From: Antilocapra americana
Taxonomy: Eukaryota; Chordata; Mammalia; Artiodactyla; Antilocapridae
NCBI GenBank assembly: GCA_007570785.1
Contig: ML662449.1
Location: forward strand, 17,299,601 to 17,363,600
Length of the DNA: 64,000 nucleotides
Direction: 5' to 3'
The position numbers and the translations under genes are program-made. Below, piece by piece: positions 31,185 to 42,840 of this stretch (its first letter is position 1; every line of letters starts with the position of its first letter). The notes beneath the pieces were generated by a model. That model worked only from the letters and a program-made list of their open reading frames with translations. It made no database searches and was not told the origin of the DNA.

Positions 31185-33084
31185 GCTTAGCCACAGAAGC
31201 ATCAGACATATTTCAAAGCAGGGCTGAAGTGAGACCTACACCCTGCCCATTGAGATCGGACAATGAATGTTTCCTGGGAAGGGGTTATTTCTGCATTTAC
31301 TGAGAGCAGAAATATTAGCGGGAAGGTGAATTATACTTAAATATGAGATGATTTACCTTACTTTAGCATATGTTACCACACCTCTGCTTTTAGCATAGTT
31401 CCATAACAGTCCTGGTTGGTCCACACAGGTACAATGCCCCCCCTCACTCAGCACCCCACACAATATAGAGGAGGAACTGATGATGGAAGCTTGACTTCCA
31501 TTCAAGAATGAAGAAGAAGGTGGTCTCCTCTTCCCTTTTTTTCCTTTGATTATAAAAATGTAACCTCTTTTGTTTTTAGGGCAGTACACACTTGCCTGCT
31601 GCTTGTATCCTTCACAAGCATCCTCTACTAATGAATCACTAACAAACCTGACCTATCATTTGCCTCTCACTGAATTCTTTCTGTGCTGAAGTGTAAAGGA
31701 TCTGAATTCCATCAAGCCCTGAGATGCATTCTGTGGTTTCATCTGCCTGATCACATGTATTTGTAAGGGTGAAATGGAGACACAGGTAGGAACACTCTCT
31801 CCTTGTCCCATTTTAGCACTCAAGAAGAGCATTCAAGTGAATAGACATAGTGGTTCAGCTTTCTAATATTATTTCCAATCAATTTCTATTTTAAGTAATA
31901 AAACCAAGTAACACCAAAAGCAGAAGTATAAATGGGCTCTATTCTCAATTCTGCTCCATAATTACCAACAATTATTTTATCTGCAAGTGGTTTCATTCAA
32001 AACTCTTTTGTTGTCTTCTTTTAGTCATCCTAAATGATTCAATGTGATTTTAATGGAATGTTTCTGGATTAAACAGAAACAGATCAGATACAATTTGAAT
32101 GCAGAAATCAGCAATTGTCTTTTAGGTATAGAAAACAATGATTTCATTATCCTAGGTAGTCTTTTTTTTATTAAACAAATTATTTAAATTGGTAGTAGAT
32201 AGTCAACATGACATTAATCTATTTGCCAGCAGTTCTCTGTATGGACTAAACTCAGTTTATTTATTGTCTTTTTTTAAAACATAGAGTTAAAGTTCTATAT
32301 TTGAGGTTTTGATATCAGTGATTAATTTTCTTTTCACCTTGAAAATGACTGTAGCAATCTTCAATGTTCCTGAGTGTAAATTTCACTTATTTGTGGCTCA
32401 GTAACTCTGCTTTCAGTTTCCTACCCAAAGCTACAAAATTACTTTGTAGAGCACCATATAAGCAAATTAAGCCATCAAGTCATCAAGCTGGGAATGTCAA
32501 ACCCAGAAGGGTACTTCAATGCTTATAGCAGCTACTTTGGGCTCCAAAAAGAATTTCCCAGTGCTGAAAGCATTCTCAGGCTCAGATATTTCATGGAACA
32601 TAAACCTTTACTTCAAAAATAAAATTTGTATTTTGAAAACAAACCATTTATTGTTTGCATAAAAGGTCCCTGAATTTTGTTAAAAAGCAATTTAACAACT
32701 CCAATTTATAAAAATTTGTGGGACAGTGATTACAAATATAATTTTTACTTTAAGTGCATATGCAGTTTAGCCCCTTGATTTTAACACTATGTTGCTTAGC
32801 TGTTTACACAGCAATTTCTGGGACTCTAGGTTTTTTTTTCTGGTTTTTTTTTTTTTTAATTCTTTCATTGAATTTTATTTCTTAGTGCATAGATCTTCCC
32901 CTCACAAATAGGCAAAGATTTAGAGAACATGTACACATGTACATGAAATCTTGTCAAATTTAAAACAAAAGTCACTGTATATATCAGTTATAATCATTTT
33001 GCAATAAACTTGTAAATAATACCTAAAAGCAAATTGATATATATGGATCTGTTATATTTTACAATGTACATAGTGTTTGACTGA
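31185..33084. other. No recognised feature, about 1.9 kb
   Basis: Mostly AT-rich; poly-T tracts at about 32829-32860. Open frames here are short (78 codons at most) and without recognisable domains. This is one of the longer stretches free of identifiable repeats in the window. Confidence 0.5.
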
Positions 33085-33286
33085 AAAAAAAAAAGCACAG
33101 TTTAAAAGTTGAGAATTATATTTTATTTGGTGTATAAAATGAGGACTTAAGTTAGGGACACAGCCTGTCAAGACAGCTCCAAGAAACTGTTCTGAAGCAG
33201 TAAGGGAGGAGCCTGGATATATAGGAGCTTTTGCAGCAAAGACCAGGTGGTCAGAACATCAAAAGCTTATTATTAAAGAAAACCTG
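33085..33286 (-). mobile_element. LTR fragment, antisense
   Basis: Resembles a ruminant LTR read antisense: a TTTTATTTGGTG block (reverse of a polyadenylation signal) at 33121 and AGGAGCCTGGATATATAGGAG near 33208, which read on the minus strand supplies a TATA-like box. Truncated at 33286 by a BOV-A element. The class is not determined. Confidence 0.5.
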
Positions 33287-33542
33287 AAAAGCTGAAGCTG
33301 CAATACTTTGGCCACCTGATGCAAATAAATGACTCATTGGAAAAGACCCTAATACTGGGAAAGACTGAAAGCAGGAGAAGAAGGGGATGACAAAGGATGA
33401 GATGTTTGGAAGTCATCACTGACTCCATGGACATAAGTTTGAGCAAGCTCTGGGAGTTGGTGATTGACAGGGAAGCCTTGCATGCTGCAGTCCATGTCTG
33501 CACGCAGAGAGTCAGACACGACTTAGTGACTAAGCAACAACT
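33287..33542 (+). mobile_element. BOV-A-type SINE, sense
   Basis: Starts AAAGCTGAAGCTGCAATAC and ends GACACGACTTAGTGACTAAG. A compact BovB-3'-end-derived element of about 255 bp lying next to the LTR fragment. Confidence 0.88.
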
Positions 33543-34019
33543 TCTAACTTCAGGGCAAGTATATTTGAGGACATATTTAAATACTGTTTCTATGCACTCC
33601 TAGATTTATTTTCCAAACCATCAACACAGGAGTAACAGATAACTTGTAGAGAATAAATAGTAAATAGATAACTAAATAATTACACTTAAAACAGAAATGT
33701 TGATACCAGCTCACTCTATTTGCTAAATAATCAATGTTGGACATTATTATTATTATTATATTTTAGAATCTTTATGATATGGAGCTATTCTTAACCCCAA
33801 ATACATAAATCATACTAATAATTTGTTTCTGATAATGATATTCAATATGATTATTTCCTGGAGATGGATAGGGAAAAGATCAAAGATGAAAGATGGAATA
33901 ATGGGGGGAGAGACATTGACTCTGGGGTAATATGTTTCTGAGAGAGATTTCTCACCTCTGAGAAATATACGCTGTCCAAAAAGATACACTGCACTGGAGA
34001 AAGTTAACAGACAAGAAAG
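33543..34019. other. No recognised feature
   Basis: AT-rich sequence with a short ATT repeat near 33740-33760. Nothing else stands out. Confidence 0.5.
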
Positions 34020-34240
34020 ACTTTTATATTATTTTCAGCTTTACTGAAATATAACTTAAAATTGAGATTGTGTATATTTAAAATGTACTATAAGACCATT
34101 TGATACATGCATACACTATAAAATGAGTCTTGTAACACAATCAAGTTAGTTACCATGTCTATCACTCTATATCAGTAATTTATGACTATTTTTACGTGTA
34201 AGAATGCTTAACATATATTCTCTTAGCAAATTTTGTGTAA

Positions 34241-34356
34241 CGGCAACCCATTTTAATACTCTTGCATGGAAAAGCCCATGGATGGAGAAGCCTGGTAGGC
34301 TACAGTCCATGGGGTCACAGAGAGTCGGACACGACTGAGTGACTTCACTTCACTTT
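34241..34356 (+). mobile_element. Bov-tA 3' half, sense
   Basis: Only the second half of Bov-tA is present, from GGCAACCCATTTTAATACTC to the ACTGAGTGACTTCACTTC tail. 5' truncation is usual for these SINEs. Confidence 0.9.
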
Positions 34357-34956
34357 AATACATTATTTACAGCTAATATAGATTTCTTGGAACTTTTTCA
34401 TCTTATAAATGAAACTTTGTAATTTTGACCAACATATTCCCATTTCCTCCACTTTCATCTCATCCCTTAACAATTATTCAACTCTGTTTCTGTGACTTCA
34501 ACTTATTTTTTTTAGATTCCACATGTAAATGATATCATGCTTGCCGATTATTAAGTCTAGCTTATTTCAGTGAGCATAATGTCCTCAGATTTCAGCAATG
34601 ATCTCACAAATGACATTGTTTTCCCTTTTTCATGGCTGGATAATATACCACTGTGTATAGAGAAATATATTACAAATAGGTAGATGGTAGACAGAGAGAT
34701 AGATATATTCAGGCAGATATCATAGTTCTAACCCATTTATCTGTCAACAGATATTTTGTTTCTATATCTTGACTATTGGAGATAATGTTGCATTGAACAC
34801 AGGGATGCAGATAGCTCTTAGAGACAGTAATTTCATTTCCTTTGTATATAAACCCAAAAGTGGAATTACTGGATCATAAGGTCATTTTATCTTTCGATTT
34901 CTCTGTACTCTTTTCCATAATGATTGTACCAATTTACATTCCATTAACAGTGTATA

Positions 34957-36527
34957 GTGCAAGAATACACAGAAGAACTATACAAACAAGATCTTCATGA
35001 CCCAGATAATCATGATGGTGTGATCACTCACCTAGAGCCAGGTTCTTGGAGTGTGAAGTAAAGTGGGCCTTAGAAAGTATCACTACGAACAAAGATAGTG
35101 GAGGTGATGGAATTCCAGTTGAGCTATTTCAAATCCTCAAAGATGATGCTGTGATAGTGCTGCACTCAATATGCCAGCAAATTTGGAAAACTCAGTGGTG
35201 GTCACAGGACTGGAAAAGATCAGTTTTAATTCCAAAACCAAAGAAAAGCAATTGCCAAAGGATGCTCAAACTACCACTCAATTGTACTCATCTCACACGC
35301 TAGTAAAGTAATGCTCAAAATTCCAAGCCAGGCTTCAGCAATATGTGAACCACGAACTTCCAGATGTTCAGGCTGGTTTTAGAAAAGGCAGAGGAAGCAG
35401 AGATCAAATTGACAACATCCACTGGATCATCGAAAAAGCATGAAAGTTCCTGAAAAACACCTATTTCTGCTTTATTGACTATGCCAAAGCCTTGGACTGT
35501 GTGGATCACAATAAACTGTGGAAAATTCTTAAAGAAATGGGAATACCAGGCCATCTGATCTGTCTCTTGAGAAAACTGTATGCAGGTCAGGAAGCAACAG
35601 TTACAACTGGACATGGAACAACAGACTGGTTCCAAATAAAAAAAGGAGTATGTCAAGGTTGTATATTGTCACCCTGTTTATTTAACTTCTATGAAGAGTA
35701 CATCATGAGGAACGCTGGGCTGGAAGAAGCACAAGCTGGAATCAAGATTGCTGGGAGAAATATCAATAACCTCAGATATGCAGACAACACCACTCAAGGT
35801 AGAAAGTGAAGAGGAACTAAAAAGCCTCTTGATGAAAGAGGTGAGTGAAAAAGTTGGCTTAAACTCAACATTCAGAAAACTAAGATCATGACATCACTTC
35901 ATGGGAAATAGATGGGGAAACAGTGGAAACATGTCAGACTTTATTTTGGGGGCTCCAAAATCACTGCATATGGTGATTGCAGCCATGAAATTAAAAGACA
36001 CTTACTCCTTGGAAGGAAAGTTATGACCAACCTAGATAGCATATTTAAAAGCAGAGACATGACTTTGCCAACAAATGTATGTCCATCTAGTCAAGGCTAT
36101 GGTTTTTCCAGTGGTCATGGATGGTGAAGAAAGCTGAGTGTGGAAGAATTGATGTTTTTGAACTGTGGTATTGGAGAAGACTCTTGAGAGTCCCTTGGAC
36201 TGCAAGGAGATCCAACCAGTCCATCCTACTGGAGATAAGACCTGGGTGTTCATTGGAAGGACTGATATTGAAGCTGAAACTCCAACAGTTTGGCTACCTC
36301 ATGCAAAGCGTTGACTCATTGGAAAAGTTCCTAATGCTGGGAAGGATTGGGGGCAGGAGGAAAAGAGGACGACAGAGGATGAGATGGCTGGATAGCATCA
36401 CCAACTCAATGCACATGGGTTTGTGTAGACTCTCGGAGTTGGTGATGGGCAGGGAGGCCTGGCCAGCCGCGGTTCATGGTGTAGCAAAGAGTCGGACACA
36501 ACTGAGCGACTGAACTGAACTGAACTG
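34957..36527 (+). mobile_element. BovB LINE, 5'-truncated, with perfect target duplication
   Basis: Sense BovB of about 1571 bp from just upstream of the RT domain to a GACTGAACTGAACTGAAC tail. It is flanked by AACAGTGTATA at 34946-34956 and 36528-36538, an exact 11-bp target duplication inside an old L1. The regular tail and exact duplication suggest it is among the younger BovB copies here. Confidence 0.95.
35046..36513 (+). pseudogene. BovB RT remnant in the 35-36.5 kb copy
   Basis: Pieces at 35046-35303 (VKWALESITTNKDSGGDGI), 35492-35809 (DCVDHNKLWKIL, GVCQGCILSPCLFNFY, then RYADN), 35912-36127 and 36121-36513 (C-terminal domain to the TQLSD end). The palm motif reads YADN (35777-35788), losing the second catalytic Asp, and small indels shift the frame between pieces. 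Confidence 0.9.
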
Positions 36528-36655
36528 AACAGTGTATAAGAGCTCCCTTTCCTCATATCCATGCCAATATTTGTTATCTTTTTTTTCTTTTTTGGAGGCA
36601 TTCTAACAGATATAAGGTTATATCTAATTGTGATTTAGATTTACATAATCCAAAG

Positions 36656-37014
36656 GTTCCTTTAATCAAGCATTTTGCAATAAGAGAAAGAGGCCTGAAC
36701 CAAAGTCTGAACTCAATGACCCTAAAAGAAGGGGCTGGAGAGGTTTCCAAGGTGGAGTGAGTAACATTACCTGTATTTACTAATGACCTTTCTCAAAGGA
36801 AAAGCAAATTTATTCCTGTCTCAGAAGAGGAGGTAGTTTTACCACTTGGATTATGATAGCCACAAAAGTCAGGCTCCTAGTCCCTCATGCAGATTGGAAC
36901 AAAAGACACTATCTTCTTTGATGATTAGGTTTCAAAGAGATGTTTCTCAAGTATTTAAGAAAGAAATTCCTGGTTTGTAAAACTAGTAAGAGGCACACTT
37001 TTTATAAACATTGA
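36656..37014. other. No recognised feature
   Basis: No confident assignment. The GGGGCTGGAGAGGTTTCCAA block at about 36731 looks repeat-like but cannot be classified. Confidence 0.4.
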
Positions 37015-37200
37015 AAATGTTTATTTTTTATTTAAAATCATGTTAGTTTCAGCAGTACAATGTAGAGATTCAATATTTTTGTTGATTATATTCCATTTAA
37101 AATTATTACAAAGCAATAACTATATTTATCTGTGTTGTACAACATCCTTATTGCTGTAGCTTAACTATTTTATGCATAGTAGTGTGCAAGAGGCATTTTA
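37015..37200 (-). mobile_element. Old L1 3' end, antisense fragment
   Basis: Matches the antisense L1 3' UTR pattern with TGTGTTGTACAACATCCTTA (37131) and TTTTATGCATAGTAGTGTGC (37169). Short and diverged. Confidence 0.6.
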
Positions 37201-37401
37201 AACATTTACATCTTGAAGGGGAAGAGAAAGGATTTTCAACTGCAAGTTTTCTAAAGTAAGTGTTCTAAGAAAAAGGGAGTCTAGGTCTTAGAGTCTTAGA
37301 GTCAGCAAGAAGCCTGTTTAAAGATTGATCAGGATAAAGAAAATATTAAGAGAATTTTGGCTAGTGAATTCTCTCTTTAGAACCTATAAAAAGTTATTTA
37401 T
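37201..37401. other. Unassigned
   Basis: Contains a short tandem GTCTTAGA repeat near 37285-37303. Nothing else is recognised. Confidence 0.4.
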
Positions 37402-37413
37402 AAGAAACTAAGT

Positions 37414-37717
37414 ATAGAACAGACTCCTGGACTCTGTGGAAGAGGACAAGGTTGGGATGATATGGGAGAATGGCACTGAAACACGTTAATTATCATATGT
37501 GAAATCAATCGCCGGCCCAGGGTTGATGCTCGGGGCTGGTAACAGGGGGAGGGAATCGGGAGGGAGGAGGCAGGGGGGTTCTGGAGGGGGAGCATATGTA
37601 AACCCATGGTGGTTTCATGTCAATGTATGGCAAAACCAACACAATAAAGTAAAGAAAATTTTAAAAATAAATAAATAAGTAAAAGGAGATGAACAAGCCA
37701 GGAAAAAAAAAAAAAAA
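37414..37717 (+). mobile_element. Ruminant L1 3' UTR, severely truncated, with second poly-A
   Basis: About 300 bp of L1 3' UTR, flanked by AAGAAACTAAGT at 37402-37413 and 37718-37729, an exact 12-bp target duplication. The usual AAATAAATAAATAAG tail is followed by GGAGATGAACAAGCCAGG and then a pure run of 17 A. The extra piece before the last A-run looks like a small 3' transduction. The long pure A-run and exact duplication suggest a recent insertion. Confidence 0.93.
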
Positions 37718-37729
37718 AAGAAACTAAGT

Positions 37730-38085
37730 CTCATTTCAAATATACTTTATATAATTAAATGTTAATTTTAAAGATTTGAGAATTATTTTAACTCTATCTA
37801 AGAACTTTTTGTTGAAGGATGATCTATAGTATTAAAAATAAATGAAAGCAAATAACAATATTAGTATGAAAATAGAAAATCAGATTGTGATGCAACCATA
37901 CTATGACACATGAAGCAGCTAGTGATATAAATGTAATAGATATATACTAAAGGGATTCAAAATGAGCCTCCTCAAAATCTGTTACTTTGCCTTTTAATAC
38001 TATGTGAGCTAAAGGCAATCAAGATCCAGTAGAGTCAAAGCAAAAACAAAACAAAACTTGTATCTCTCTCTTAACTATCTGAAAG
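37730..38085. other. No recognised feature
   Basis: AT-rich, with an AAAACAAAAC-type run near 38040. No repeat family called. Confidence 0.5.
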
Positions 38086-38440
38086 AATTTAGGTAGGGGA
38101 CTTGGCCCAGAAAGAAAGCTATTACCAAGGAATAGCTTTTTATCTGAACGACCTATCTCTATGGCAGGACAAACATCTAATTACCAAACACCTGCTCTTC
38201 TTATCTTTCTGTGAATCACCCTCCTCCCCTTTGAAGCCCCAGGTGGCTATTCAATTCCTCAGCTCAAGATTGTATATAAGCTTCAATTGTCAGGATTGTC
38301 CTTGAATTTCATTGTCTTTGTGGGGCTCCAGTACAAACATAATTAAATGTATTTTTTTTCCTCTTGCTAATCTATCTTATGTTGATTTGATTATTAGACC
38401 AGTCAAAGAACATAGAAGAACAGAGGAGAATTAATATAAT
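38086..38440 (+). mobile_element. Class I-type LTR, sense
   Basis: Plus-strand LTR layout: TGTATATAAGC TATA-type box at about 38271, CATTGTCTTTGTGGGGCTCC near 38310, AATTAAA polyadenylation-type signal at about 38341, then a U5-like segment with TTATTAGACCAGTCAAAGAA to about 38440. No flanking internal sequence or target duplication is evident. Confidence 0.6.
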
Positions 38441-38454
38441 TTTCCTTAAAGGAA

Positions 38455-39210
38455 TATGCAAGATGTATTACTTCAGTTGCTCAGGCCAAAATCCTTGTTG
38501 ACGTATCTCTCACATTCCACTCCAAATCGTTCAACAAAGCCTGTTGGCTCCAATCTCACAATATGTCCATAGTCTGATTTCTTCTCATTACCTCTGCTGT
38601 TACCATCTGGCCCAGTCATCATCTGTATCATGGACTACTATGATAACCTCCTCATTGGCCTCCCTGCTTCTAGAATGCCTCTCTCTCCAAAAACATAGCC
38701 TCACACTGTACTCAAAGTCACCTTTAAAAAGCTTGAGTCACATCAGTAGGTCAGATCATGTTAACCCTCTGCCTCAATTACTCACTAACTCTGTGATCTG
38801 GCCCCTTACTAATCCCCAAACATCTTCATGCCCCAGTGCTTTTGCATAGGTTGCTTCCTCTTTCTGGGTTGCTTTTATCCCATCACATCTAACTGTACCA
38901 TCTTAAAATCTGCAAATATCTCACACATTCTTACTGAGGTCAGTTCTTCTCATCTCATTTTAGAGCTCAACCTGCTATGCTCCCAGTGTAGTTCCAGACT
39001 CTCATCCTGATGGCTTTTATCACCTTCTAGCAAACTTGCATTTACTGAATGCTATGTTTATGCTCTATTTTCTGTCTCTCCCCCTAAAATGAAAGTTCTA
39101 TAGAAGTGAGCAATCTGTGCTTTTTTTGTTAATTTCATCAAATGGAACAGAACCTGACACAGATGATGCCCATTGAATGTTTACTTAATATATGAATATA
39201 TAACAGACAA
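38455..39210 (+). mobile_element. L2 (CR1-like) LINE, 3' part
   Basis: Ordered matches to the L2 3' region: CAGTTGCTCAGGCCAAAATC (38474), AACAAAGCCTGTTGGCTCCA (38532), CTACTATGATAACCTCC (38635), GGTCAGATCATGTTAACCC (38749), CTCTGTGATCTGGCCCC (38789), GCTTTTGCATAGG (38839), TATCACCTTCTAGC (39018), and a 3' UTR-like GAACAGAACCTGACACAGA (39144). An ancient mammalian insertion. Open frames of about 100 codons here have no confirmed coding meaning. Confidence 0.85.
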
Positions 39211-40293
39211 AAGTATATCACCAGAATAAGGGAAAAAACTCATGTGAACTATCAAACTGCACCTCAATATCTTACTTATTTATGAGTATGCTTTTTTAGT
39301 AGTCTATAAATACACACCTATCAAAAACATTTTAAAACTACAGTTTTAATATTATGAAAGTCAAGTTAACTGAAATATGTATAGTAAATTTTAAGCTATT
39401 AAGTTCACAAATATGATTATTAATAGTGAACTTTTTATTATGAACATTTATCAAAAACACTTATCAAAATCAGGATACATATAGGTCAAAATAAAAAGCA
39501 AACATAGAGTAGGAAACATGACTCTTAATACTTATTGGGATAAAGCTAGAATGACAAAACTGGATTTTCAATGAAGTATCCATGTAGATAAGGCAAAATT
39601 AATATTCTTACTGGTTGTTTATTTGTGTAATCAAGGCAGGATTATTAATCTGAGTAATAGATTACTTACTGTTACTTTAGGGGGGAAAAAAAGTAGAATG
39701 TGCCAGTGCACTGTATTGACTCATTTTTAAATTATTGAATGATCTAAATTAAGTTATAAATAAACTGAGATAAAATCACCATAGAAAATATGTTTCTGGG
39801 ACAATTTCTTGGATTTTTACTTTATCTGTTTGAAGTGACTCTTTTTAGAATACTTCTTTGGGATTGTAATAATAACTTGTTTGATTTAGAAATATCTTAC
39901 CACCACAAACAAATACAATGATATATTTTCCTTGAAATAAAAGATTAAATGTGTCTTACTTTACTCACCGTTTTGTTTTGTTTTGTCTTCAAAATATTCA
40001 TGCAAGACCATGAACAGGATAGCACAACAGAGGTAAGCATGTTAGAGAAAAAAGATAATCTTGAGCCACATGGATAATTTCTTCTTTAAAAGCAAAGACA
40101 GGTAAATAAAAAGCTCTATCAATCAAAATTATCTAAGATTTATATTAAAATAGCTTATTTATTTTGAAATGCTTGTCTAAGTTAAAGTCACAACAATTTT
40201 TGACTGAGCCTTCATTATCTTCCAAGAAATAAGATATGGATAAAATTAAAAAGTAGAAGTATGTTAAGATGTACTGAAGATACCTTCTGGGAA

Positions 40294-40296
<3 letters not shown>
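39211..40296. other. No recognised feature, about 1.1 kb
   Basis: AT-rich sequence between the L2 and the microsatellite. No repeat, RNA or gene recognised. Confidence 0.5.
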
Positions 40297-40351
<55 letters not shown>

Positions 40352-40371
40352 ACGCACACGCACACACACAT
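40297..40371. repeat. Compound CA and CACACG microsatellite
   Basis: About 22 CA units, then four ACGCAC-type units with periodic G, then CA again. The minus-strand open frame rich in Cys-Val over it is an artefact of the repeat. It is likely to be length-polymorphic. Confidence 0.97.
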
Positions 40372-40819
40372 AAATGGCAAATATTATATTTACTATTGGA
40401 TGAAAATAAAGAAAGTCAATAGTTCATAGCATCTGCTCCCCCAAAACCAAGCAGTGGCATCAACAAATACTCAGGCTGTTTGATAAGCCAGAGGTTATTC
40501 ACTAAACAAAGATTATATGCTTTGTATTAACTGTGGTTCTTGATTATGAATGATAGAAATTTATTCTGGCTACTCTAATAAGAAAAAAATGTTTTCTGGA
40601 AAAGTATTGGGTATCTCTGCAGAGTAGAAGAATATAGCAAAAATCACACTGCAGGAAGAGGCATCCCAACACTAGCACCACCAAGATTTTAACTGTCTCT
40701 GTTTCTTTGGACCATTCCTTCCCCATTCAGTATCCAGGCCTGGAGTATGGTTCAGTGATCGCCTATATGGCTGTGTTCCAGGAAGAGCCAAGGTCTAGTT
40801 TATCTGTCTTCAAATAGAA
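40372..40819. other. No recognised feature
   Basis: No repeat family or gene recognised between the microsatellite and a MIR. Confidence 0.45.
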
Positions 40820-40915
40820 GCAGGGGCTCTGGGTTTTATTTCTAGCTTTGCCATAAATGGTTATAATTTTGAGCAAGCTATGACCTGAACTATCTCATTT
40901 ATAAAAGGAAAAGTC
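40820..40915 (+). mobile_element. MIR SINE, sense fragment
   Basis: MIR core pattern: GGGCTCTGGGTTTTATTTCTA, GCTTTGCCAT, then TTTTGAGCAAG and ATCTCATTTATAAAAGGAAA. Old and diverged. Confidence 0.6.
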
Positions 40916-41820
40916 TATGAATGAACTTGAATGCTACTGTGGCATTTCTTAAATGATAGCTCTGAAAAAAAAGAAAATATAAAATCCTCACGAAAACTGA
41001 GATTAACATACCTCATATTATTATGCTTCATTTTATTGCCTTTTGTTACATGCTTTACACATTTAAGATTTGTGGCAACACTGGGACAAGCAAGTTTTTC
41101 GGCATCATATTTTCCAATGGCATTGCTCACTTTGTGTCTCTTTGTCACATTTTGGTTGTTGTTGTTGTTGCTGTTCATTCACTCAGTGGTGCCCAAATCA
41201 TTGAGACCCCATGGACTGCAGCTAGCCAGGCTTCACTATCTTTCACCATCTGCTGGAGCTTGCTCAAAGTCATGTCCATTGAGTCGGTGATGCCAACCAA
41301 CCATCTCATTCTCTGTCATCCCCTTCTCTGGCCTTCTGTCTTTCCCAGCATCAGAGTCTTTTCCAATGAGTAAGCTCTTCCTATCAGGTGGCCTAAATAT
41401 TGGCGTTTCAGCTTCAGCATCTGTCCTTCCAATGAATATTCAGGGTTGACTTCCTTAAGATTGACTCTTTTGATCTCCTTGGAGTCCAAAGAATTCTCAA
41501 GAGTCTTCTCCAACACCATAGCTCAAAAGCATCAATTCTTTGGTGCTCAGCTTTCTTTATGGTCTAACCCTCACATATGTACATGACTACTGGAAAAACC
41601 ATAGCTTTGACTATACGGACATTTGTTGACAAAGTAATGTGTCTGCTTTTAATATGCTGTCTTTGTCATAGCTTTTCTTTCCAGAAGAAAATATCTTTTA
41701 AATTCATGGCTGAAGTCACCATCTGCAGTGATTTTGGAGCCCAGGAAAATAAACTCAGTCACTCTTTCTGTTTTTTTCCTCATCCATTTGCCATGAGGTA
41801 ATGAGGACATGAGTGAATGT

Positions 41821-42078
41821 TCATGGTTTTTGAATGTTCAGTTTTAAGTCAGTTTTTTCACTCTCTTCTTTCACCTTCATCAAGAGACACTTTGGCTCCT
41901 CTTTTCTTTCTGCCATAAGGGTGGTGACATCTGTGTATCTGAGGTTGTTGATATTTCTCCCTGAAATCTTCATTCCAACTTGTGATTCATCCAGCCAGGC
42001 ATTTCTCATGATATACTCTGCATATAAGTTAAATAAGCAGGGTGACAATATACAACCTTGACATACTCCTTTCCCCAA
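41821..42078 (-). pseudogene. BovB RT palm remnant
   Basis: An 85-codon frame from GKGVCQGCILSPCLFNLY through LRYTDVTTLMAERKEEP. YTDV stands where YADD is needed, so two of four motif residues are changed. It ends where the L1 insertion interrupts the element upstream. Confidence 0.88.
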
Positions 42079-42081
42079 TTT

Positions 42082-42840
42082 TTTTTTTATTCTTCCCTTT
42101 ACTAGAAGTAAAGAATTTTATTTTCACTTTTGACATGCAAAAGTTTAAAAAGAATACATTTTTATGTTCAGTAGCCTATGAAAAAATTTCCTTACAAACC
42201 ATATGCTCTTTTCATCAGAACATTTTAGAAATCATTTTCTGTTCTATTGATTAGATTCTGCCTTCAGAGATACTGGTTATACTTTACTGAATCATCTCTT
42301 CTCTAACAACTCTATCTTTTTTATAAAATACATGCTTTGCAATTATCTTAAACCATTTCTTCACTAATATTTTAATTTTCACTGTTATTGATACTTGCTA
42401 TTTATAAGTCATGTACTTAGGCCATAACAATATTGTTTGCACCTTTAATTTATTTCCTGACATTTGTAATGGATGCTGTGATGCACCACCCAGATGGCCC
42501 CTCACAACACAGGTGCTTAGCTGTGCAGAAGTGTTGGCTGATATTGGTTCACAACTGGAGAATCACCATAGGCAAAAAAGAGCTTCCTCAAAAAAAGTCA
42601 CATGCCTTTCTTTCTCAGAGACAGTCCATATCAAATGACTGGTCTATACACGAACTTGACCTGATGGCCATAATTCAGGACAACTTCAAATGGTCATTCT
42701 AGCTCCAGAACTCCCAGTGGGATTTGCCTCTGTTGCAAATTCATTTTATTTTATTTTTTAATTTTCTTTGCTTTATTGTGTTGGTTTTGCCATACATTGA
42801 CATGAATCTGCCATGGGTATACATAGGAACATATGTATAT
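42082..42840 (-). mobile_element. L1 insertion with about 650 bp 3' transduction
   Basis: On the minus strand the insertion starts (42840) with about 100 bp of ruminant L1 3' UTR ending in its own A-rich tail at 42741, and then continues for about 650 bp of non-L1 sequence. It finishes with an AATAAA signal near 42112-42117 and a poly-A (poly-T at 42079-42089). The whole unit is flanked by CCTTTCCCCAATTT (42068-42081) and CCTTACCCAAATTT (42841-42854), 12 of 14 alike, and BovB continues on both sides. The transduced part has no repeat that I recognise. Confidence 0.8.

Larger units (their letters stand above)
34020..36655 (-). mobile_element. Old L1 3' UTR, antisense, host of a BovB
   Basis: Antisense old L1: CAGCTTTACTGAAATATAAC at 34037, the block near 34080-34160, then ORF2-end sequence near 34850-34945. 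It is interrupted by a Bov-tA fragment (34241-34356) and by a BovB (34957-36527). It resumes at 36539 with AGAGCTCCCTTTCCTCATAT to about 36655. Removing the BovB rejoins the L1 reading. Confidence 0.75.

Noticed and set aside
38544..38849. A 101-codon gene on the plus strand
   Set aside because: It overlaps an L2 3' region in sense orientation but has no recognisable L2 RT motif and no conserved start; it is best seen as part of the L2 remnant.
40145..40369. A small Cys-Val-rich protein on the minus strand
   Set aside because: It is a translation of the CA/CACACG microsatellite.
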